Notes: generated from the sequence alone by a model not told the origin. Positions 37,471 through 47,337 are shown, counted from the first letter of the stretch. The stretch: DNA of 64,000 nucleotides from Lactococcus hircilactis (GCF_009601015.1 NZ_WITJ01000001.1:124001-188000), one strand, 5' to 3'. Numbers and translations are program-made.

Positions 37471-38927
37471 CAGTACTCTCCATCTTCCTTCAATACATTT
37501 AACTTCTTCACTTCTAAATCCTCAGTTCCTGTAATTAAACACCCCTTTTCTTTTGCATAACTAATATAATTAATAATCTCCATTGTAATTCGCTCACCAG
37601 GTGCTAAAATTGGAATCCCTGGCGGATATGCCATCACAAACTCCGTACAAACTCTTCCCTCAGAACCCAAAAGATCTACAGCTTCTTTTTTTCCATAAAA
37701 AGCATCTTGAGGAACAACGACCAACTCTGGATTAATATATTCTTGCATCCACATCCCAGTTTTATCTTTTTTATATCGTCTCCTAATATCCACCAAAGCC
37801 GAAACGAGACGTTCCAAATCAGATTTTCGATCCCCAACTGAAACATAAGCTAAAATATTTGCAATATCTCCAAGTTCCATTTGAATATCATATTCATCAC
37901 GTAACAGATCATAAACTTCGATTCCAGCCAAACCAATGTCTAACGTATTAATGGTCAATTTTGTTTGATCGAAATCAAAAACAGCATCTCCATCAATCAA
38001 ATCCTCTCCAAGTGCCCAATAATCTCCAATTTCATTGACTTCTTCTCGCGCATACTGAACTAAATCAACCACACGTTTCATCACCTCCTTACCGTTTAAT
38101 ACCATGTGTTTTCTTGATAAATCAAGACTCGATAGCAATAAATAGGACGCAGATGTTGTTGAGGTCAAATTAATGACTTGACGCATATAATCTGGATTAA
38201 CCCTTTCATTTGTCAAAAGAATAGAGCTTTGTGTTAAGGATCCTCCTGATTTGTGCATTGATACTGCCGACATATCACAACCTGCAGCCATAGCACTCTG
38301 TGGCAAATCCTCTCCAAAGTACAAATGTGTCCCATGAGCTTCATCAGCCAACACAAATAAACCTGCCTCATGAGCCATACTTACAATTGATTTTAAATCT
38401 GAACAAATCCCATAATAAGTAGGATTATTAACAAAGATTGCTTTCGCATCGGGATTCTCATTGATTGCTTTTTTAACCGACTTTAAAGACATGCCTAAAG
38501 AAATCCCTAAGCGCTGATTCATTTCTGGATTGATATAAATTGGATACGCACCACATAAAACTAAAGCATTAAGCACAGAACGATGAACATTTCTCGGTAA
38601 AATAATCTTATCGCCCCTTTTAACCGTTGCAAAAACCATTGCTTGAACGCTAGAAGTTGTTCCGTTCACCATAAAAAACGCATGATGCGCACGAAAAGCT
38701 TGTGCCGCAAGAAATTCAGCTTCTTTAATTACTGATTTTGGATGATTCAAATTATCCAAAGGTTTCATTGAATTAACATCAATATCCATTACTTTTTGAC
38801 CCAAAAAATCAGTAAGTTCTGGATTTCCTCTTCCACGTTTATGACCGGGAACGTCAAATGGTACCACCCGTTTACTATTAAATTCTTTAAGCGCTTCATA
38901 AATTGGCGCACTATTTTGATTCACCAT
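37470..38927 (-). CDS. speA: Arginine/lysine/ornithine decarboxylase family, probable arginine decarboxylase
   Basis: 485 residues of the fold-I Orn/Lys/Arg decarboxylase family, short form as in Bacillus SpeA. PFDVPGHKRGRG, NGTTSSVQAMVF, LADEAHGTHLYFGEDLP and the PLP lysine in SVSMHKSGGSLTQSS are visible. Arginine specificity is inferred because agmatinase follows it in the operon. ATG 38927 has TTGGAGAAAAG upstream. First gene of the operon, behind a 400-nt structured leader with terminator. Confidence 0.9.
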   Translation of the reverse strand: MVNQNSAPIYEALKEFNSKRVVPFDVPGHKRGRGNPELTDFLGQKVMDIDVNSMKPLDNLNHPKSVIKEAEFLAAQAFRAHHAFFMVNGTTSSVQAMVFATVKRGDKIILPRNVHRSVLNALVLCGAYPIYINPEMNQRLGISLGMSLKSVKKAINENPDAKAIFVNNPTYYGICSDLKSIVSMAHEAGLFVLADEAHGTHLYFGEDLPQSAMAAGCDMSAVSMHKSGGSLTQSSILLTNERVNPDYMRQVINLTSTTSASYLLLSSLDLSRKHMVLNGKEVMKRVVDLVQYAREEVNEIGDYWALGEDLIDGDAVFDFDQTKLTINTLDIGLAGIEVYDLLRDEYDIQMELGDIANILAYVSVGDRKSDLERLVSALVDIRRRYKKDKTGMWMQEYINPELVVVPQDAFYGKKEAVDLLGSEGRVCTEFVMAYPPGIPILAPGERITMEIINYISYAKEKGCLITGTEDLEVKKLNVLKEDGEY

Positions 38928-38993
38928 CTTTTCTCCAATCAATAGAACTTAGTATTCCTTTTTTATTTTTTTGACTGGTTGATTATTTTTTCT

Positions 38994-39032
38994 AAAAAAA
39001 ATAACATCAAACGCAATCTTACGCTTGATGTT
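38994..39032 (-). terminator. Leader terminator before speA (candidate expression platform)
   Basis: Stem AACAUCAA..CGU/GCG..UUGAUGUU followed by AUUUUUUUU on the minus strand, 70 bp before speA. Its 5' arm CAAGCGUAA (39019-39027) is complementary over nine bases to UUACGCUUG of the upstream aptamer-like RNA (39120-39128), so that pairing would act as an antiterminator. Confidence 0.82.
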
Positions 39033-39088
39033 TATGCAATCGTTTCATTCGGCTCAAAAAAAGCCCCTGAGTTTAGAGTCTATAAAGT

Positions 39089-39318
39089 CAAAAGAACTTT
39101 TAATACTCTTATTGATGCGCAAGCGTAAATTTCTTGGGAGAAGCCATTTATAAACTTAGATGATTTTTCATCTAGGGCTTCACAAGTGAAAAAATTTTTT
39201 TCACTAATCAATAAGGCAACTAAAGTCGCCAACTCGGCTTTTGATCCGGCTGTCCGTATGGCCTTGGCTTTTCAATCACATGCTTTATTCACAGATTTCG
39301 AAGCGATCAAATCTTCTG
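39089..39318 (-). ncRNA. Structured leader RNA, candidate polyamine-sensing riboswitch, copy B (spe operon)
   Basis: Second copy of the RNA found before potA. P1: CAGAAGA (39312-39318) with UCUUUUG (39089-39095), a G-U replacing one pair of copy A. P2: UUUGAUC with GAUCAAA (39305-39311 and 39240-39246), a C-G to U-A compensatory change. Hairpin GGCGAC-UUUA-GUUGCC (39215-39230). Identical long-range stem CUUAUUGAU/AUCAAUAAG (39207-39215 with 39108-39116). Variable hairpins AGUGAAAA/UUUUCACU and GAAGCC/GGCUUC replace different sequences at the same places in copy A. Conserved blocks CGGACAGCCGG, CCCAAGAAA and ACGCUUGCGC are kept. Confidence 0.82.
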
Positions 39319-39338
39319 CATTGTTACAGACAAAAATT

Positions 39339-39367
39339 ATTATACTTTATTTTTTAATATAACACAA
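39339..39367 (-). promoter_or_regulatory. Promoter of the spe operon
   Basis: Minus strand TTGTGT (39367-39362), 17-bp spacer, TATAAT (39344-39339). It places the transcript start about 14 nt before P1 of the leader RNA, the same geometry as at pot. Confidence 0.7.
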
Positions 39368-39426
39368 GAAAAAAGATATTTTTATTTTCTACATTTTTTT
39401 CACCTTCACAAAAACGACAAGAAAAT

Positions 39427-39455
39427 CCCTGAAAATTTATATTTCAAGGACTTTT
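39427..39455 (-). terminator. Terminator after the fumarate-reductase-type gene
   Basis: Nine-base-pair stem TCCTTGAAA/TTTCAGGGA with ATTTTCTT following on the minus strand. Confidence 0.75.
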
Positions 39456-39548
39456 ATTCATACTATAGCAAAATTAAACGCTGAAAAAATCTAAACTCTC
39501 AGAATTTCTAACAAAAAACCTATCGCTCCATTCCCAAAATAAAATCAT

Positions 39549-41996
39549 TTAATCCTTTCTCTGAGGATGAAGCCGTTCAGAAATTGCACTTTGTGCAGCA
39601 ATTCGACCAAAAGTAAAAATATCTGTCAGTGAATTTCCACCAAGACGATTCCCCGCATGGATTCCACCAGCCACTTCTCCTGCTGCATAGAGTCCCATAA
39701 TCACCATATTTTCTTTCGTTAAAACATGAGCTTTACCGTCAATTTTTAGCCCTCCCATCGTATGATGAACAGCTGGTTTACGCGGTGTCGCATAAAACGG
39801 TGCAGTGTCACATTTTAAGTCAAATGCGCTCTTACCAAATTCAGGATCAAAGCCCTCATCAACATAAGAATTGTACTGCTCAATTGTCTCCACAAGCGTT
39901 TGTGGATCAATATTAATCTGACTTGCTAAATCCTCTATTTTCTCTGCTCTATAAAGCGTTCCTGCAGCAACTTGATGATCTAAATTTTCTTGAGTAGTAT
40001 TATAGGCAGTATTTTTAATTTTTTCATCAGCAATCAGGTAAAATAACCCTCCATTATCAATAGCTGCTTGACTCAACTCATCACGACTACCAAATTCATT
40101 GACAAACCGTTTTCCCTTCTGATTCACCATGATAAAATTGGCTGGTGGTGTTTGTACCCCTGTAAAAAGTTCGCCATTTTCTGGATCTGCCACAGGCATC
40201 ATTTGAGTGAATCCCATTCCTACCAAATCAGCCCCAACACTCTCACCTAAACGAATCCCATCTCCTGTAATGGCTGGAGAATTTGTCGTTTTAATGTCAT
40301 CATCAATTTCTGTCCAATAGGTATTATACTTTTGCAACATTTTTGTATTTGCTCCAAAACCTCCTGTTGCCAAAATAACTGCATTTGCATGAATGGTAAG
40401 TTCTTGACCATTGATCCCTTTAGCAATAACACCTGAAACCTGACCTTTTTCATCAATGATTAAGGCTTCAGCCGATGTTTCTGTCAGAAGATTTGCACCA
40501 TGCGCCAAAACATAATCCTTAAGCGCACTTATAAAACCAAATCCCATCGGTTTTACAGGCTTATGTCCACGACGCCAAAGCGCACCAACTGGCATGGACA
40601 CCTCACTGTAATCAAACGCAACTCCAATATTTTCTAACCATTTTTGAGATTCTAAAGCATGATCCGTCAAAATCTTTACAAGATCGTATTTTCCATAAAT
40701 CTCATGTCCTTGTAAATCTGTGCGTTTCCCACCCAGATAGGTCTGAATGCGATGAAAAATATTAGAGTCAAACAAATATGAATTTCCAAATTCAACCGCT
40801 TTGAGATACTCAGCAACCTGTTTCCTAAATGTCGCAAAATCTGCTCGATATTCAGCCGCGATTTTATCTTCTGGTATTGCGGCTAATTTTTGCAATGTTT
40901 CCTTTTCACCATGTAAAGCAGGAAATTGATTCTGCCATTTTGGATCAGCAGCATTCATTGGACCACCCGCACGAATAGTATTTCCACCAACAGACGGAAA
41001 TTTTTCAAGAATAATGACTTTTTTGTCCTCTTGCAACATCCGAGCTGCAGCTGTCAGACCAGCTCCACCTGCACCAATAACGACCGCATCAGTTGTCATT
41101 TCTTGGTGCTCTACTTTTTGTTTTGCAGTGATATTTCTTGGACGCTTACGTAATGTATCAGGATTCGCGCCTGCTAATTTGACTGCTTTTGCAACACCAT
41201 CCAAAAGTCCATTTGTCGTTACAGAAGCACCAGAAATAGCATCAATATTGAGCGTTTGATGCTCAATAATTTGATTTGGAATCCTTTCAAATACAATATC
41301 TGCAATCCCTTGCGTTTCACCTTCAGTATTTATATTAATGCTTTCAATCCGATTTTCAGAAAGTGTGACTTTCATTGGAATCGGACCATTATGCCCAAGC
41401 GCTGAAACCTCATATTCCCCTGGTTCATAATGTAAATCTTCAAGAACACTCATTTGAGAAACAATACTTGTAAATCGAATAAATTGATTGAAACAACTTT
41501 CTAAAAAATTCACAGTACTTTCAACAATTAAATCCCCATTATCAGAAAAAGCTTGATTGGCTTGACCAAGTAAAAATTCATAACCTGGCATGACCAGAGC
41601 ATCAACACCAGGAGCATCCAAAATTTGTCTCAGATGAAGTTGTGCTCGTGAAGATCCTTGAATATCAAGGCTCGCACCTACAATCATCACTGGTTTATTC
41701 TCAAAAGGGTGTAAATTAAAAGAAAACCACTCTAAAAAGCTTTTCAAGCTGGAAGGAATAGAATGATTATGTTCTGGAGTTCCGATAATCACACCATCTG
41801 CTGCCAAAATTTTTTGATTCACTAACTGAAGAATCGGAAGATCAGACTGGTCATCTGTCTCGTTAAACATTGGTATATTAGCGATTTCAATAATCTCAAT
41901 TTCAGCTTTTTTTGCAAAGTGTTTTTGCATAAATTGCAAAAGCAGTCGATTATAAGACTTTTTTGCGTTTGTTCCAACGATTGCTACAAACTTCAT
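39549..41996 (-). CDS. Flavoprotein fumarate-reductase-type oxidoreductase with fused NADPH-dependent FMN reductase
   Basis: 815 residues in three parts. Residues 1-190: NADPH-dependent FMN reductase fold ([37 protein letters not shown]). Residues 195-275: FMN-binding domain with DAISGAS (252-258), close to the DxxTGAT motif that ApbE flavinylates. Residues 300-810: FAD_binding_2 domain ([34 protein letters not shown]) as in soluble fumarate, urocanate or acrylate reductases. It could pass electrons from NAD(P)H through FMN to FAD and a small unsaturated acid. No apbE is in the window. Overlaps the preceding FMN reductase gene by one base. Confidence 0.88.
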   Translation of the reverse strand: MKFVAIVGTNAKKSYNRLLLQFMQKHFAKKAEIEIIEIANIPMFNETDDQSDLPILQLVNQKILAADGVIIGTPEHNHSIPSSLKSFLEWFSFNLHPFENKPVMIVGASLDIQGSSRAQLHLRQILDAPGVDALVMPGYEFLLGQANQAFSDNGDLIVESTVNFLESCFNQFIRFTSIVSQMSVLEDLHYEPGEYEVSALGHNGPIPMKVTLSENRIESININTEGETQGIADIVFERIPNQIIEHQTLNIDAISGASVTTNGLLDGVAKAVKLAGANPDTLRKRPRNITAKQKVEHQEMTTDAVVIGAGGAGLTAAARMLQEDKKVIILEKFPSVGGNTIRAGGPMNAADPKWQNQFPALHGEKETLQKLAAIPEDKIAAEYRADFATFRKQVAEYLKAVEFGNSYLFDSNIFHRIQTYLGGKRTDLQGHEIYGKYDLVKILTDHALESQKWLENIGVAFDYSEVSMPVGALWRRGHKPVKPMGFGFISALKDYVLAHGANLLTETSAEALIIDEKGQVSGVIAKGINGQELTIHANAVILATGGFGANTKMLQKYNTYWTEIDDDIKTTNSPAITGDGIRLGESVGADLVGMGFTQMMPVADPENGELFTGVQTPPANFIMVNQKGKRFVNEFGSRDELSQAAIDNGGLFYLIADEKIKNTAYNTTQENLDHQVAAGTLYRAEKIEDLASQINIDPQTLVETIEQYNSYVDEGFDPEFGKSAFDLKCDTAPFYATPRKPAVHHTMGGLKIDGKAHVLTKENMVIMGLYAAGEVAGGIHAGNRLGGNSLTDIFTFGRIAAQSAISERLHPQRKD

Positions 41997-42619
41997 TAAT
42001 TTTTCCCTCCCTTATTTGCAAGTTCCCAAGAAAACTTTTTTCTCGCCAAAGTTTTTTCTGGATTCTTTTTTACCAATTTTTCCACCAAAGGCACAAAATC
42101 ACAAAATTCTAAAAAGCATTCTTCAAGTTCAGTTAACTTTGCTTGATTTGTAAGTTCATTATTTTCATCAAAAACTTGAGCAGAGTGTCCAAGAAAGAAC
42201 TCATTTCCTGGCATCACACGCGCTTTTAGCTCTGGAGCATCAAGAATTTGTCGAAGATGGGCTTGTGCTCGTGATGTACCTAAAGCACCAAGTGAACAAC
42301 CTACAATCATCACTGGTTTATCAATCAGAGGTCGTGTGGAAAAAGAAAGCCACTCCAAAACACTTTTAAGCACGGCAGGAATCGTATGATCATACTCAGG
42401 TGTTGCGATAATGACAGCATCGGCTGCTTCAATTTTTTTAGAAAATCTTAAAATACTTTCTGGAATCTCGTCTGTTTCTGGCTCATCAAACGCTGGCAAA
42501 TCCTTGATTTCAAGAATTTCTATTGTAGCCTTACTTGCAAAATGCTGTTGCATGAATTGCAATAGTTTTCGATTGGTCGATCTCTCAGAGTTCGTCCCAA
42601 CAATAGCGACAAATTTCAT
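41996..42619 (-). CDS. NADPH-dependent FMN reductase
   Basis: 207 residues, closely similar to the N-terminal domain of the fumarate-reductase-type protein next to it ([49 protein letters not shown]), so it is a tandem duplicate or the unfused partner. Flavodoxin-like fold; reduces FMN with NAD(P)H. Divergent from the LysR gene, which likely controls both. Confidence 0.88.
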   Translation of the reverse strand: MKFVAIVGTNSERSTNRKLLQFMQQHFASKATIEILEIKDLPAFDEPETDEIPESILRFSKKIEAADAVIIATPEYDHTIPAVLKSVLEWLSFSTRPLIDKPVMIVGCSLGALGTSRAQAHLRQILDAPELKARVMPGNEFFLGHSAQVFDENNELTNQAKLTELEECFLEFCDFVPLVEKLVKKNPEKTLARKKFSWELANKGGKN

Positions 42620-42750
42620 AATCGTTTATCCTTCTTGTTAATTTTTTTACAATCTAAGTATAACGCTTTCTGAATTAAAATTGAAATACTTTTTTTCTTA
42701 TTTTTTAATAACAATTTTGTTATAATGAGAAGCAAATAGGAGAGACAAAA

Positions 42751-43665
42751 ATGGCAAATGCATCAAATGTTTTACATTATTTGGACACTTTACTCAAAAC
42801 AGGAAGTTTTACAAAAACTGCACGAAATCTTTATATCTCACAGCCATATTTAACGCAAACCTTTAAACGAATTGAAAAAGATTTAGGAGTAGAACTGATT
42901 AATAGAGATTCCAGACCCATTCGACTTACTGAGGCTGGTGAACTTTACTATCGCCATCTCAAAAAAATGGAATTTGAGCAAGATGATTTTCGCAAAAAAC
43001 TTTACCCATTAACGATTACTAATGGCTTAATGCTTCAGATTGGAATTTTAGGCACTTTAGGATCTGATTTACTCCCAAAATTTCTTCCTGATTTCATTGA
43101 AAGATTTCCAAAAATAAAAGTCGAACTCAGTGAAGACTCCGAGGAAAATAATGAACGTAAGACTATTTCTGGAAATCTTGATTTTTTTATTGGTCAAAAT
43201 TCTGAATTACTTTCTCGAACACTAATATCCCATTCCACTAAAAGAATGGGATATTACGCTATCATTCCAGCTTCCTCAAAACTCTACCAGAAAAACCAGT
43301 TCATATTGAACGAGGATCAATTCGATCTTTCTCTTTTTTTGCAGGAAAAGTTAGTATTGACTGCAAAGAATTCTCCTGTCCGCCGCAACATTAACTATCT
43401 GTTTGAGAAATACCAGATTGTTCCACAAATTGTTTTAGAAACTCAAAACTTATTAAGCACCTTCAATTTAGCAAAAAGTGGTCTTGGAAACACAATTATA
43501 CCTGAAAATCTGATGGATACAGAACGAGTCAAAAAAAGCTACAATATCTTCCCTCTTTCAAAAGAACTCATTTCTTTTAACTTTTTCATTGCTCATCGTA
43601 CCGAACGAGTCTTAAGTGCTTCTGATAATGTGCTCATCGCATTATTTTTGGAGCGTATCACTTAA
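42751..43665 (+). CDS. LysR family transcriptional regulator
   Basis: 304 residues. Winged helix at residues 5-65 (GSFTKTARNLYISQPYLTQTFKRIEKDLGVELINR, given by position) and a periplasmic-binding-like effector domain from about 90. Transcribed away from the flavin reductase pair at 39549-42619 with a 131-bp gap containing AT-rich promoter sequence, the classical LysR arrangement. Probable activator of that pair; the inducer may be its substrate acid. Confidence 0.9.
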   Translation: MANASNVLHYLDTLLKTGSFTKTARNLYISQPYLTQTFKRIEKDLGVELINRDSRPIRLTEAGELYYRHLKKMEFEQDDFRKKLYPLTITNGLMLQIGILGTLGSDLLPKFLPDFIERFPKIKVELSEDSEENNERKTISGNLDFFIGQNSELLSRTLISHSTKRMGYYAIIPASSKLYQKNQFILNEDQFDLSLFLQEKLVLTAKNSPVRRNINYLFEKYQIVPQIVLETQNLLSTFNLAKSGLGNTIIPENLMDTERVKKSYNIFPLSKELISFNFFIAHRTERVLSASDNVLIALFLERIT

Positions 43666-43691
43666 TCCCTCTTTTAATTTTAGAAACAAAA

Positions 43692-43724
43692 AATCCTGAA
43701 TAATCCATTATTCAAGATTTTTTA
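43692..43724. terminator. Terminator after the LysR gene
   Basis: Near-perfect stem AATCCTGAATAA/TTATTCAAGATT with A- and T-tracts on the two sides; can serve both strands. Confidence 0.85.
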
Positions 43725-43845
43725 CTTTTCCCCAATAAAATGAGATTCCATTTTTAAAACGAAAGATAGATACTTCTTGTTTTTATAAGAGGATCATACA
43801 CCATGATTTAGTCGTACATTATCCTAGAAAATACCAAAAAGGCAT

Positions 43846-44415
43846 TTAAAAATCGTATTGTTCTTCTTGCTGTTTTAAGAAGTAATCGTATGAAGTCGCC
43901 GCTTCAATCGTTTCTTTAGCATAGCTTTCTAATCGCATCTCGATATCATCACTCTCCAATTCTGATCCTTTGAAATCGAAATCATATGCAAATACATAAT
44001 GATGCATAATATTTGCTTTCATAAAAGTTAAAATTGGTTTTAATTGATTTTCCATTACTAAATAATGCTTTTGAGAACCTGCCGTAACAATAAACCCGAT
44101 TGTTTTATTTAAAAACGCTGCTTCTGGTAATAAATCAAATATATTTTTTAATGGAGCTGGAAACGATGCTTGAAAAGTAGGGATCCCAAAAACAATAACG
44201 TCGGCATTCATCACTTCTGTTAATACACTTAAGGTATCTCCCGAATAATCTTGCCAATTCCTTCCATCACTAAATACCATCTTTTTGTCTTTTAAGTCTA
44301 TAAATGAAATTGAATCAGTTTCTGATAGTTTTTCTTTGATGTTGTTTTGATAGATCTCTAATAAATTTCTTGTTTTATTTCCAACAATTGTTCCATTGAG
44401 AATCAAATAGTTCAT
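43846..44415 (-). CDS. NAD(P)H-dependent FMN reductase (flavodoxin-like)
   Basis: 189 residues. Flavodoxin-like with LILNGTIVGNKTRNLLEIY, FGIPTFQASFPAPLKNIFDLL and FIVTAGSQKHYL. It is last of a three-gene flavin set; its ATG overlaps the stop of the LLM monooxygenase gene, so it probably supplies reduced FMN to that enzyme. Confidence 0.85.
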   Translation of the reverse strand: MNYLILNGTIVGNKTRNLLEIYQNNIKEKLSETDSISFIDLKDKKMVFSDGRNWQDYSGDTLSVLTEVMNADVIVFGIPTFQASFPAPLKNIFDLLPEAAFLNKTIGFIVTAGSQKHYLVMENQLKPILTFMKANIMHHYVFAYDFDFKGSELESDDIEMRLESYAKETIEAATSYDYFLKQQEEQYDF

Positions 44416-45488
44416 TTTAATGCCCTCGTTCTTTTTTTCACTTCAGGTAAAATTTTTGTCCCAATCAAATCAATATTTCGTTTGATATTATCAAAAGAAA
44501 CTCCACCCATATCAATTTGAGCCATATAGCGTTGCATTCCAAAAAGTTCATGTTGATAAGTTAGTTTATCAATGATAAGTTCTGGCTCCCCAACATTAAT
44601 CACATTTCTTGGATCGATTGCTTGAGCGAACGCTGCTTTAGGAAACTCATGACCATTTGATAACTTAAATCCATTAGCAATATGCGGATAATATTCTTGC
44701 ATCGCTTTTTGAGTCGTATCTGCTGTATAGAAAAATCCTCCAGTTGTTATCGGCAGTGAAGTTGCATCGTAGCCGCTTTTTTTTGCTGATGCTCTATAAG
44801 TGTCTATGGTTTTTTTGTAATAAGTTGCTGGACCACTCAAATGTGCTAAAACCATTGGTGTTCCAGAGGCACCAGCTGCTATCGCACTGGCTGCAGGTCC
44901 TCCGACAGCTCTCCAAATTTGAAGATGACCATTATTTGGACGCGGAAGAATATGAGCATTATTTAAACTTGCTCTAAATTTCCCTGACCATGTGACATAC
45001 TCCTCATGATTAAGCTTTTGTAAAAGCTCAAACTTTTCATCGAATAATTCTTCATAATCTTTGAAATGATAGCCTAAAAGTTCGAACGCACCAAGCCTTG
45101 ACGCTCGACCAGCCACTAACTCAACTCGACTATCACTTAGTAAGTCAAGCGTTGCAAAATCTTCCCACAACATTACAGGATCATGAACACTTACCAATGT
45201 AGCAGAAGAAACAATTTTGATTTTTTTTGTTTCTTGAACAATTGCTGATAAAATGACACTTTGCGCTTGTGAAACAAAATAGTCCTGATGACTTTCACCC
45301 ACATCAAAAACATCAATACCAGCTTGTTCAGCCATTTTAGCAATTTCGATAATTTCTTTTAACCGTTGTTTTTCTGAAATGATCGTATTGTTATGTGGGT
45401 TTACCATTAAGTCCCCGAGAGAATAAATACCAAACTCAATGCCATTTGAGACATCAATAGGTTTTACGAAATTATTTTGAACGGTCAT
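44412..45488 (-). CDS. LLM class flavin-dependent oxidoreductase
   Basis: 358 residues, bacterial-luciferase-like TIM barrel. GIYSLGDLM, AEQAGIDVFDVGESHQDYF, ATLVSVHDPVMLWEDFATLDLLSDSRVELVAGRASRL (by position 95-131), GGPAASAIAAGASGTPMVLAHL. Uses FMNH2 and oxygen; substrate unknown. Coupled to the FMN reductase downstream by a four-base overlap. Confidence 0.88.
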   Translation of the reverse strand: MTVQNNFVKPIDVSNGIEFGIYSLGDLMVNPHNNTIISEKQRLKEIIEIAKMAEQAGIDVFDVGESHQDYFVSQAQSVILSAIVQETKKIKIVSSATLVSVHDPVMLWEDFATLDLLSDSRVELVAGRASRLGAFELLGYHFKDYEELFDEKFELLQKLNHEEYVTWSGKFRASLNNAHILPRPNNGHLQIWRAVGGPAASAIAAGASGTPMVLAHLSGPATYYKKTIDTYRASAKKSGYDATSLPITTGGFFYTADTTQKAMQEYYPHIANGFKLSNGHEFPKAAFAQAIDPRNVINVGEPELIIDKLTYQHELFGMQRYMAQIDMGGVSFDNIKRNIDLIGTKILPEVKKRTRALK

Positions 45489-45558
45489 TTTTATTCCTTT
45501 CTAAAGGTAAAGTTTAAATAAAAGAAAAGTACTTTATTTTTTATTAAATAACTCTGAT

Positions 45559-46110
45559 TTAACGTATCGTTTTCAAAGCTGAAGACCAATTAATCAGTTG
45601 TCCCAAAAGCGCTTTAAGTTCACCCTCATGATAATCAGCTGGTTTAAAGATAGACATTTTTTCAAAATCTGTCATAAGAGATAGATTAACGTTTGTTTGA
45701 GTTGTAGCCATCGCAAGTTGCCCCGCAATCATGCGCAAGTTTTCAATTGAACGCGCGGCACCTAAACCACCATAGCCCACAAAAGCAAGTGCTTTATCTT
45801 TTACTTCTGGATTTAAGAAATCAAGTGCATTTTTAAACGCTCCTGATACGCCATGATTATATTCAGCAACAACGAAAATATAACCATCAAACGAAGCCAT
45901 TTTATCCGACCATTTCTTAATTGCCTCTTCTTGTTTCGCAGTTGCTTTTGTACCGAGGAAAGGTAACTCGTAGTCCAACAAATCTACTAATTCAAATTCA
46001 ACCTCTTGTCCTTGAGTAAATGCTTTTGCCTTTTCAGTTGTCCATTTTGCAACGGCCAAACCATTACGCCCCTCGCGAACACTACCTAAAATAACACCAA
46101 TTTTTAACAT
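45559..46110 (-). CDS. NADPH-dependent FMN reductase
   Basis: 183 residues. KIGVILGSVREGRNGLAVAKW (start), VAEYNHGVSGAFKNALDFL and FVGYGGLGAARSIENLR are typical of the FMN_red/azoreductase family. It is first of the three flavin genes on this strand, 70 bp before the LLM gene. Ends the core region before the accessory stretch. Confidence 0.88.
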   Translation of the reverse strand: MLKIGVILGSVREGRNGLAVAKWTTEKAKAFTQGQEVEFELVDLLDYELPFLGTKATAKQEEAIKKWSDKMASFDGYIFVVAEYNHGVSGAFKNALDFLNPEVKDKALAFVGYGGLGAARSIENLRMIAGQLAMATTQTNVNLSLMTDFEKMSIFKPADYHEGELKALLGQLINWSSALKTIR

Positions 46111-46251
46111 TGTTTTACCTCTTTAATATTTTATTTACTCTTTAACTATATCAGATGTTTTTTAATAAGTAAAAGGTTTTGTTTACAAATGTAAACATTT
46201 CTTTCTACATCAAAAAATTGAACGAATTGATTTACTCTCTTTCCCCAAAAA

Positions 46252-46321
46252 GAAAAAGACTTTAAAGTAATATCTCCCCAAAGCGTAAAGCTTTTATGGA
46301 CACATCAAAAAAAGTCTTTTT
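46252..46321. terminator. Long-loop terminator before the TcaA-like gene
   Basis: AAAAAGACTTT and AAAGTCTTTTT pair across a 47-base loop that itself contains an AAGC.GCTT hairpin; U-rich on both sides. Confidence 0.55.
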
Positions 46322-46363
46322 GATTGAAATCACGATATTTTTCCATCGAATCCATCGTTTATT

Positions 46364-47268
46364 TCATTCAATCCTTTTACTAATATTACCAAATATAAGT
46401 TGAAACACCATTGATTTTAATTGAGGTGTTTGTTGCCCAACTGTTGTCTGATTATCTTTTTTAATTAGAGTTCCAGTATCAGAAAGTTGATTTATTAAAA
46501 AATTTGTAACAAGATTTTCTCCAGTTTCTTCTGGATGATAATCTACTGTTGTATTCATTGCAAAAGTTTGATAGAAATTACCTTTTGTATTTGATTTATC
46601 AGAACCATCATAAAAGAAATCATATCGAACATCAAAGGAAACAGCGTAATTATTAACATCAGTTTGTATGATATTCGTAATATTGATACTATCAAAATCG
46701 ATTTTTTTAGCTGGGATTGTAGCTTTTTTCATATTATTGTCAATCGTAGCTTGAATATCCGTAAAGAATTTGTTATTTCCTCCACCCTTAAAAGTGTTTG
46801 AAACATCACTTGGAACTTCCCCATTTTCAGCATACTGCGCTAAATCAGAAAATGCATTTTGTAATAATGTTGTTGCTGTTTGAGTATCAAGCTTTTGATT
46901 CCAATTCAAATAGACTGATTGTCCATCAGTGACGGATGAAACTTTGCAGAGAGCAGATTTTATAATTCCCGAATCAAAAGTTCTTGTCACTTGAATATCC
47001 CCATCACCAACTACTGGAATATCCACAAATTTAAACTCACCATTTGAAATGGTCCCAATTTTTGAAGCATCTATATACACATCGCCTTTATCAACATTAC
47101 TATAAAATTAAATGTTATATATTTTAAATTGAAATCTGATAATCCTTTACCGTTGACTAACTTAATTGATTTTTTTAAATCAGTCTGTTGATTCTTGACT
47201 GTTCCTTTTGCTTTTATATCATATTGAGCAGGGAAGAGCCTATTGAAGTTCTTTTTTGTTTTTTTCAA
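46364..47268 (-). pseudogene. TcaA/YvbJ-like extracellular protein, truncated and frameshifted
   Basis: The C-terminal 238 residues (from 47080) carry the TcaA-like repeats (YIDASKIGTISNGEFKFVDIPVVG, split by position) and a C-terminal adhesive-type domain. The preceding frame (47268-47071) contains the matching upstream half (IKAKGTVKNQQTDLKKSIKLVNGKGL). One base change in frame near 47105 rejoins them as TFNF-YSNVDKGDVYID, which is the normal motif. The zinc ribbon and membrane helix expected at the N terminus are also missing. A degraded surface protein. Confidence 0.7.
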
Positions 47269-47337
47269 TTAATAGCTATTTTATTTATCATCTTGTGGTA
47301 GCTACTCATGTTTTATTAATTTTAAAATCATTTCGAT

